The notes below the pieces were generated by a model. That model saw nothing but the letters and a program-made list of their open reading frames with translations. It had not been told where the DNA came from and made no database searches. A stretch of DNA of 64,000 nt from Mucidula mucida. Taxonomy: Eukaryota > Basidiomycota > Agaricomycetes > Agaricales > Physalacriaceae. Of the stretch, positions 56,948 to 64,000 are shown piece by piece; within the stretch, counting starts at the first letter, position 1; each line of letters begins with the position of its first letter. The stretch is taken from positions 1 through 64,000 of the forward strand of contig JADNYV010000083.1 in assembly GCA_015501055.1 (NCBI GenBank). The letters are read 5' to 3'. A program made the position numbers and the translations under genes.

Positions 56948-57875
56948 TCTATCTACGCTTGGACTCTATCGAGCACCACTTGAAGCAGCAGGCGTCTCCC
57001 AAGGCCTGTTTCCTTGAAGAGAAAACGTTGACAGCGATAAAGGGCTCTCATGCGACATTCGCAGTAAGCTCGTATGCTTTAACTTCAAATTCAGCACTAA
57101 CGCGGGCATGTTCAGGACTCGCATCAATCATCCAACTGATCCTCCTCTTGAAGAACGTACTCGAAGATTTCTCGCCAGCAGTCGTTTGGCAGCAGAAAGG
57201 TGATGATTACGAACATGCCATCGACGAACGGGAAACTCACCACCGAGATGCCTCAGCGTTGCGTTGTATTTGATCAAGGAAGTCCGTCAGACGGCGACGC
57301 AAAACGACGGGGACAGGCAGACTCTTGTTTTGTAATTTTGGATGCGGGCTACACAAGTCGGCATTTCTTGACGATATTGAGCAGGGGGGCAGCAGGACTG
57401 TGACGAAGAGTACTATTTCTTGGGCATTCATCGCTTATGAATGTTCTGGAACCGAACCTCCGGTGTTGCCAGCCGAGTCGATGCACCTACTATATTGAGT
57501 CATCATTAGCGTGATTAGGCTTCAGGTGTCGTTTGCGCTTACTCTAACTTACGAGTAGTTTTGGACTTATAACCTGAATCACATTCATATGGTTTTCGAA
57601 CATTCAGGATCGGTACGGTAGTTGTAATACCACTACGTGATAGAACATGCTCATAGGTGCTAGGTAAAGCAGAAAGTGACAGAAACGGGCGGGATGGCGG
57701 CGGCGATCTGCTGCGCCACATCACGTACCGGTGTCGGAACAGTTACTCTTATTGGTTGCACAAGCAGGGCTTGGTATTGATACTGTTACTGATACCTCTG
57801 GGAGTCCGGGAGGTCTCAGCTCTGGCGGCTAGGGCTGTGGAATAAACCTAGGTTTTGGTACGTCCCGGTTTTGAG
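56948..57875. other. No gene recognised beyond the right arm
   Basis: Unique sequence. Minus-strand frames near 57240-57430 and 57540-57720 lack a recognisable domain. Confidence 0.3.
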
Positions 57876-57939
57876 CAGGTAATTTACTGGTTTTATACCG
57901 GTAAACCCCAAGGGGTCCAGGGGGAGGGTAATTTACCTG
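57876..57939. repeat. 64-bp fold-back element with 12-bp terminal inverted repeats
   Basis: CAGGTAATTTAC at 57876-57887 is the exact complement of 57928-57939. Inside are a TTACTGG...CCGGTAA inverted pair and a CCCC-AAGGGG motif. It is followed at once by CACATGACTTTATCGTGTGA, itself an imperfect hairpin. No target repeat found. MITE-like in shape. Confidence 0.7.
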
Positions 57940-58140
57940 CACATGACTTTATCGTGTGACCTTGCCTTCATCCCATTGAAGCTTGTCCTAAGCAAGCATT
58001 TGGTGGCTGAACCAACATGTAAATCAAGACATATTATTAGTCAGCTGTCATTACTACCGGTGAGTGAGATCTAATACTTCTGTGAATAGAGGAGGCCCTG
58101 ACTGAACAAGAAGTGGTTGAAGGAACCAATGTGGCGCAGC

Positions 58141-58235
58141 TCACATGATTTTATCATGTGATAGGTAAAAAAGGGTTTATTGCCGGTAAAAAACCATGCC
58201 GAGGGGGTGGTACAATACCGTTTTTTACCACCCCC
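58141..58235. repeat. Related fold-back cluster next to tRNA-Met
   Basis: TCACATGA at 58141-58148 pairs with 58154-58161; then a GGTAAA...CCGGTAAA segment; then GGGGGTGGTA at 58203-58212 pairs with 58226-58235. The CACATGA-TTTAT-C hairpin and GGTAAA/CCGGTAAA parts recur from 57876-57960 in different order. Confidence 0.65.
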
Positions 58236-58301
58236 GGAGAACGACCCTACTGGCGGCAGGAGAGGTGGTGGCGGCTAAAAAGATCCCACGATATCAACTA
58301 G

Positions 58302-58400
58302 TGCTCCCTGCAAGGCTCGAACTTGCGACCTCCAGATTAGATGAGCAACGCTCACTCATACGTATGAGACTGGCGCTCTAGCCAACTGAGCCAAGGAAGC
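58302..58400 (-). tRNA. tRNA-Met(CAT), with intron
   Basis: Minus strand, 99 nt. Acceptor GCTTCCT/AGGGAGC plus discriminator A; D arm GCTC-AGTTGGCTA-GAGC; anticodon stem CCAGT/TCTGG; loop CTCATAA with anticodon CAT after removing an intron of about 25 nt inserted after position 37; T arm GCAAG-TTCGAGC-CTTGC. The lack of initiator features and the CTCATAA loop suit an elongator tRNA-Met. No CCA is encoded, as expected in eukaryotes. Confidence 0.93.
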
Positions 58401-58929
58401 GATATTTTGCAGTGCTCGGCAATCCCCTTGACCGTTCGGTAAAGCATGGGTACGAAATACGATGGCATTTCAAAACGAATATTCGACTTCTCCCTATGTA
58501 ATGGTGATTATCATAAACTAAACATAAACACCTCGTGTTGTCTCTCCCAAGTTAGGCATATAGAGTTCATTTGATATTTCCTAGTACGAAAGTCACATGT
58601 GGCGTAACTATTAACTTACTTGCATCGCGTGCTAAGGGCTTCTTAGTTACTGCATCGGAAATGGAGATTCGTCCATTGAAGAGTCATATAAACAGTCCCG
58701 GCAGACTGCAAACACTGAGTGAGTGCCATATCCTGCGAAGCCCGGATACTCCAATTTGTTCAAAGGTTGGTGACAATGGTCTCCTTGTTGTCCGGCAGGG
58801 GATCCCGCGTAAGAAAGATAGACCAAGTAAGTATCAATATCGTATGATCCTCACATCCGTGTCACGTCGCCATGTCTAGCGCAATTTTCATGAGGCCAAT
58901 TGACGTCCAGGAGGTTATGGTCTATATTG

Positions 58930-60331
58930 CACGCGAACCGGATGTGATGAATTGAAGACGATCTCTCAGAGGTCGGCCCCAGTGAAGACTACAAGCGGTG
59001 CCAAGACTTCGATTGTCGCTCGAATGCCTATCAGGATATGGAGAAGTTGGATATAGGAATGGACGACCCTCACCGATGTTCAAAGCAGAGTACCCTTCGC
59101 ATCTCATGCATGCTTTGCAACGACATACTTATATCCGCAGCGGAATAAAAACGCTCTTTGATGAGCTCGGGGCCATAGTTGATACGAGTGCATTCCATAT
59201 TCTGACAACAACCATCCCAGCCTCCACCCGCCGTCCGAATGAAACGCAGCCCCCCACAAGCCTCCTGCCCTCCAAACCAAAACAACTCGCCATATATGCA
59301 CACTCACCGGAGAAACGCAGATAGCATACGAGAAAAACTTCCTCCCGCATGACTTCCCTGCCGCGTAGGGTATAGATGTAGCCCCCCGACGGCCATATAG
59401 ATTCCTCTCGTCTTTGCGCCATCTCCATACCCGATAGACGTTCGTCGTCGCATCGATCTCGGTCCACCAACGACCCCGCTCCGAGGTTGAATATCAATAA
59501 ATCAGCTAGACTGTGCTTTTCGAAAAGTTAAATATGGTATGGGACGATGGAGCTACATAAACGTGTAAGTATTCGCTAGTAAGAACATGGGCCTACCAAA
59601 GCCAGCCTTTATTTGACTCTGTGCAGTCCATCAAATTTGACATCGATTATATGATGGAAGATGCCAACGTTCTGCCTAGAAAGCCCGCGCTCGACCGTGC
59701 TCCATGGCCACCGTTCATCGTCGCGTCCGCCACGAGCGCAATCGCCCAGGGGTCAAATATCGATGGAGAACTTGTACTTGGTCTCCTTCACAAATACTGC
59801 CGTCCACCACGTACTGTCGTAGGGAACATATTCCTCTCCCTCTACCACCCTAGCCAAATCACAACTGTCAACTCTAAGCGAAAACGATTCACAGCTCACC
59901 TTATCGTCCACTTTGAGATTCGAATGACCATATCCTACATTCCATATTCTTGAAAGAGATGCACGTAAACAGTCCAGCGTGGTAGGGCTGCAAGTGATGG
60001 TTGATCAAAGTACGCACCGCACGTAACCTCCATGTCCAGGCCGATCTGAACGCTCTGGGGTATGGAGTTGTTGTAGTCGTGATGCCATTGTTCTTCGTAA
60101 ACGTGGTAGCGCAGACGACCGGAAAGGTGACAAGTTGGAAGACCGCTTAATTGGAACCTTTTCGTCGATGTACTGTAAGGCCGGAGAATCCGCGAAGCTG
60201 AATGAATTCCCGCCTGCAAAGTCGGGGGGGTTCAACGTTCTTCGCGGACGGTTATCGTCACGCCAATCGCGATCACTAACGGGCACGTTCATAATATCGA
60301 ACGAGCCTAGCATACCATCAAGAGCAGCCAT
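58930..60331 (-). CDS. Hypothetical multi-exon gene, uncertain structure
   Basis: Not recognised. Coding-like minus-strand pieces: MAALDGMLGSFDIMNVPVSD at 60331 with a Pro/Asn-rich continuation; GRLRYHVYEEQWHHDYNNSI; VTCGAYFDQPSLAALPRWTV; and EGEEYVPYDSTWWTAVFVKE near 59850-59780, followed by KYKFSID. Their spacing fits exons with roughly 50-nt introns, but I could not fix every splice or the 3' end. The aromatic-rich composition suggests a folded domain; no family assigned. Confidence 0.4.
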
Positions 60332-61480
60332 GGCGACATGGTGAAAGTAGAAAAACGTACATCAGTTGGTTATGGCAGTCGTGCTTGGTGTCTTTCGTAA
60401 ACGTGGTAGGGCGGTGTTGTTGGTGGGCACAGACGCCCTAGTCGAGACCGTATAATGATTCCAGTGACGACTATGGGGCTGCCACTTCCCCGCGGTAACG
60501 TTCAGTCGCTCCAATTCCTACCGGTAGATATCAGGGAGAATGGGCGACTTATTCGCGGCGCCGAGAATACACCCAGCAGCACCAGCACCTTCGAGGTACG
60601 AAGAGTAGACTGGGACTTGAATACAACTCGAGCTTGTGCCTATGACCCTGTAGATTCCTCGCCTAACGCTGCTCATGGGAATAATCCGAAATAATCGAAA
60701 GACGCTGAAGCAACATGTAACTGCAGTCATAGGCTAGCAAACAAAGGCCATGACGAGCGAGAGTCCACGGGGAAGGAGAATGCTGACGCAGGCGGTTCAA
60801 GATGGCACGCGAGGATGGGACAATAAACTGATATTTGCATGGGAGGTAGTATACATGACCTGAACTACGTACAACCTATGAATGAGGTGAGCGAGGGAAC
60901 ATACAGCTCAGGAGAAGGAACAAGAATAGTGGTCTCAGCCTCGCCTTACATTCTCCAACCACGCCCAACCATCTGGCTCTCGAAGAGAAAGCCTCGATAC
61001 CCAACGACAGTGGGACTCTTGCGAGCGGGGCGTGTTCCTTTACCAGGATTATCTTCATCGACCACGAAAAGAAAAGAAAAGGAAAAAAAGAAAAATGGAT
61101 TGAACTACTTACATTACAGGAGGAAAACACGGTGGTAGGATATGTAGAGCCACTCCAGGTGATCATGCGTCCTTGCCCCTCGACCAGTGGGAGGAACGTC
61201 AGCAAAGATTGTTTTTGAGAGCCCGCGTCCATCTCCGACGTTTGTCTGGACCACCCCGCCTGCAAAGTCGCCGAGGCGGCGGAAGGATGGTAATTTGGAC
61301 GTCGTGGATTTTATAAAGAAGAAAATAATTTTTGGTCAAGGTTCTATATAGGGAGAAGTTCAGACTCCGCTTAGAGTTCCGTTTTGGGCAGACGATCGAG
61401 CCGCGTCTTTTTCCGAAAACGCTGTCGGTAAGTCTATAATATGAGCTGCTCGTCGTGGCTGACAGCGCGTCAAGTAGGGA
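60332..61480. other. No gene recognised
   Basis: Includes the upstream region of MRP51. GTAAACGTGGTAG occurs at about 60099 and 60398, a short direct repeat. An A/G-rich AAAAGAAAAGAAAAGG tract lies at about 61068. Confidence 0.3.
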
Positions 61481-63303
61481 ATGGCGACTGCAACGCACGT
61501 CGTGGCGTCGAGCAGTTCGCCTACGGCATCACCCTTTGCGAAATTACTGCGCCGGTCGCGCTTTGCTGCATTCGACCCCAACATCCGACAGACATATTCC
61601 GCGCCAAAAGCTCATGCCCACCGCGGCGACTTTGGTCTCAAGCGCCCCCTTACCATCCGCCGCAAGAATGCCTTTATCACGCTGACCGCGCCGTTCGACG
61701 CCCGGGAGCAGTACGTCGAGTGGGTCAAGGGCGAGTCGCAGGTCCGGTTTATCCGCCGCTATGAGGAGATGGACACAAATGCCAGCGTACCACATGCCTC
61801 TGCGTGGTACAAAAACCAGAGTTCCAAGACGGCCACCGACTGGCTCATTGATTCCGAATTCGGCGACGAGATGGAGCGCCCGGAGAAAAGGGAGAGCATG
61901 TCGATAGACGACCTTGTCAAGGAGAAGCTGAAGGAGCCGGTGGCCCCGATAATGTCGGACCTGGGTGGTGTGAGCGCCAAGATGGCGGATGTGGAGAAAG
62001 CGCGCCACGCTATCGCGGTCACGACATCCGGACTCAGTCCCAACATCGAGGCCATGTCCGAGGCCGAATTCGAAAAGTTCGTCGAGCGCACGCGCAAGCT
62101 CAGACCCCAATTCCGCGAGTTCCTTCGAAAGCGCTACGAGGAGCACAACGACAGGGACCTCTTCACGCTCGCCCAGACCACCGAAAATCTACACCGGCGC
62201 TTCCTCGAAGAGGTCACCTTTAACGAGTTCAAGAGCAGCAACTCCAAGAAAATCGAACCCCAGCCCCACCGCATAGGTGGACTGCTCTACCATCACCCTA
62301 GCACTCTGCACTCGTACATGTTCGCAAAGATGGAGCCAGGCATCTTACTCCAGACCGACACGAGTGCTGAGCACCGCGCTTTCATCACCCCCCAAGCCGG
62401 CTACGGTTCGGGCCACATGGTCTCGTTCGGTGGTCTGCGCGCCTCCATACCCGTCATACCGCTCGGCAAGGAGACTCTCTACGATCCCAAGGAGGGCATG
62501 ACTACCACCGAACCCAGGATCGCCAACGCAGTATCGATGCACGACATGCGCCTCATGCCCGGCATGGTCACCATCAACAGTCTTCCGCGCACCGTCGGCC
62601 TCAATGCCAGCGGTGTCAAGGGCATCCGCATGCGCGCCACGGTCACCACCGACAAGCAGCTGGAAGACTACTACCCATACTTCCCTTGGGACCCGCGCTA
62701 CATGTCCGACAAGAACAACGTTGATGCCGTCGGGCGCGCGCCGTCCATGGACACGTTCGACTTTATGGAGTTCAAGAACGGCCCGGATACGTCGCGGATC
62801 GCGGATTATATCGTGAACCACGAAGAGCTCATTGAGGATTATGGCCCGCTCCTGCCTGACGAGATTGACGAGATGGACGAGGACTTTGGTCCGGCGCCGC
62901 TGACACCTGCGAGGGGATTGCCGCCTCGACCACCGACGGAATCAGAGCGCGCGGCGAGGAATGTTAATGTGCTGAGCATGTTGAATAACCTGACGAGCAA
63001 TTCCGCTTCGCAGCCTCAGCGTGCACCGCAGCCTCAGCCTTTGCAGACTCAACGCCAGCCGCTTGACCCTGCGCAGCATAAGGCGCTGAATGCGTTTACG
63101 CAGCTTTCAAACCGAGTGAGTGCGGGTTTGTGTTGTTGAGAATATGGTTGACTGAATCCCCCTTAGCCATCCCGTGCCGAGGCTGAGCGAAAGGCTGATA
63201 CCCTAGGTTTCCTTGAGCAACTTTCACAGAAGAAGGTGAGTGTGTGTTTCTTGCTTGATGGTATGATGTTGATGTATCTCTCCTCTAACAGGACGGAGAA
63301 TAA
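61481..63303 (+). CDS. MRP51: Mitochondrial small-subunit ribosomal protein, MRP51 family
   Basis: Component of the fungal mitoribosome small subunit, linked in yeast to translation of mitochondrial mRNAs through their leaders. Exons 61481-63115, 63167-63235, 63292-63303; 571 residues. The N-terminus has the family pattern: KLLRRSRFAAFDPNIRQTYS, HAHRGDFGLKRPL, KNAFITLTAPFDAREQYVEW. A long middle region (EKFVERTRKLRPQFREFLRK; GGLLYHHPSTLHSYM; LPRTVGLNASGVKGIRMRAT) is followed by an acidic stretch and a Gln/Pro-rich tail. The last exon codes only DGE. The first 20 residues are Ser/Thr/Ala-rich with later arginines, fitting import into mitochondria. Intact, single copy here. Confidence 0.88.
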
Positions 63304-64000
63304 ACCGTGATACGCATGTATAGATATATACGCTTAATTATCGTCTTGCATGTAGGGGACTTGGCGCTTAACCTTTCGTTGTTTCATGATTTGTGCAACA
63401 TCCTCAAGGCGGAACATCGAGTTATAGACGAATAGCAGGTTTATGTATCGACGCGAAGACTGTACCCTCGTTCCTATCCTTCCAGTCATTTGATATATCT
63501 TCAATGACTCCATGGCCATGGTCTCCCTACGCGATGTGCGTATCCGTATGAACAAAAAATGACGACTTGACTGGTGTCTTTTATATTCAAGCTTGGAGTT
63601 CACGTCGAACGATGACAAGTCCTGATCGTCCCGACGAGCGCTTGGAAGTTGTTTATCCATATACCCTAAAAGGGAAAGACTTCTCATTTGTCAGTGGCCA
63701 ACGTCCAGATTTGGACTTCCTCCGTTAGACCTTGACCACCACTACCGCGCGACAAACGGCAGCGTATCTGCCTCTTGAAAAAATGTCTTTCGCGACCCTT
63801 CACAGAAAACGCGTCCAGAACTGATTATTAGTTTCAACGTTCGCCCCTTTCCGCGACTGCATTCATTCTGTACAGCCCGTGTTCGTACCTTTGCCAGGTT
63901 CTTCCTCTTTCGACTGACGCGTACTTTTCTCCCTACAGCCTCTACGCGTTCCCCCTCTTGCATTCACGTTAAAAATGGGTCGAATTAGTTGAATACAGTT
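63304..64000. other. Right end, no firm gene
   Basis: On the minus strand, 63334-63530 (ETMAMESLKIYQMTGRIGTR onward, stop at 63334) could be a last exon preceded by an AG acceptor near 63531, but no domain is seen. A gene may start close to the right border and be cut off. Confidence 0.25.

Noticed and set aside
59129..59497. Minus-strand 122-codon frame beginning MIFNLGAGSL as an independent gene
   Set aside because: Composition is irregular and it overlaps possible exons of the hypothetical gene at 58930-60331; not enough support to call it alone.

Overview
The window looks like nuclear DNA of a basidiomycete fungus, most likely a wood- or litter-decaying agaricomycete. The evidence is intron-rich genes (typical introns 45-67 nt, GTRNGY donors, CTAAC-like branch sites), a class II (manganese-type) peroxidase, FunK1-type protein kinases, a MYND-finger protein, F-box proteins with degenerate leucine-rich regions, and an ordinary fungal housekeeping set: KTI12, mitochondrial tRNA 2-thiouridylase, mitoribosomal protein MRP51 and an intron-containing tRNA-Met(CAT).

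The main feature is layered duplication. (1) Positions 1-13180 hold a palindrome with arms 1599-5737 and 5783-9948 around a 45-bp spacer. Each arm has a FunK1 kinase head to head with the other copy and a peroxidase convergent with its kinase. The left peroxidase is almost complete (14 exons, one frameshift). In the right arm its 5' half is absent and about 3 kb with a MYND gene is present. Outside this gap, 1-175 matches 13005-13180 in inverted orientation. (2) An inverted repeat of 6-8 kb has arms 16513-24555 and 50620-56947. It carries a proline-rich gene, two members of an unrecognised gene family (called A here) and an F-box gene, and it encloses about 26 kb. (3) A direct repeat, 25118-28434 and 45756-49078, carries a PP2C phosphatase remnant and KTI12; the KTI12 halves look identical. 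(4) A third A/F-box unit lies at 34637-37255. (5) Tandem coiled-coil paralogues lie at 28764-33350. (6) A small block with a tRNA-like sequence occurs at about 33.9-34.3 kb and 49.9-50.3 kb.

A 5'-truncated non-LTR retrotransposon sits inside the second A gene of the left arm only and dates the inverted duplication as older than the insertion. An internally deleted relative with the same 3' end lies at 39725-40031.

Single-copy regions between and beyond the repeats hold an ankyrin-type gene (15.2-16.0 kb), the 2-thiouridylase (37.5-39.2 kb), an intact F-box gene (40.1-41.4 kb), a four-TM membrane protein (44.1-45.2 kb), tRNA-Met (58.3 kb) and MRP51 (61.5-63.3 kb). No operon logic applies. The wood-decay peroxidase and FunK1 genes are accessory; KTI12, MTU1 and MRP51 are core. 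Because several repeat copies differ mainly by single-base indels, assembly or read error must be considered before any copy is declared dead.
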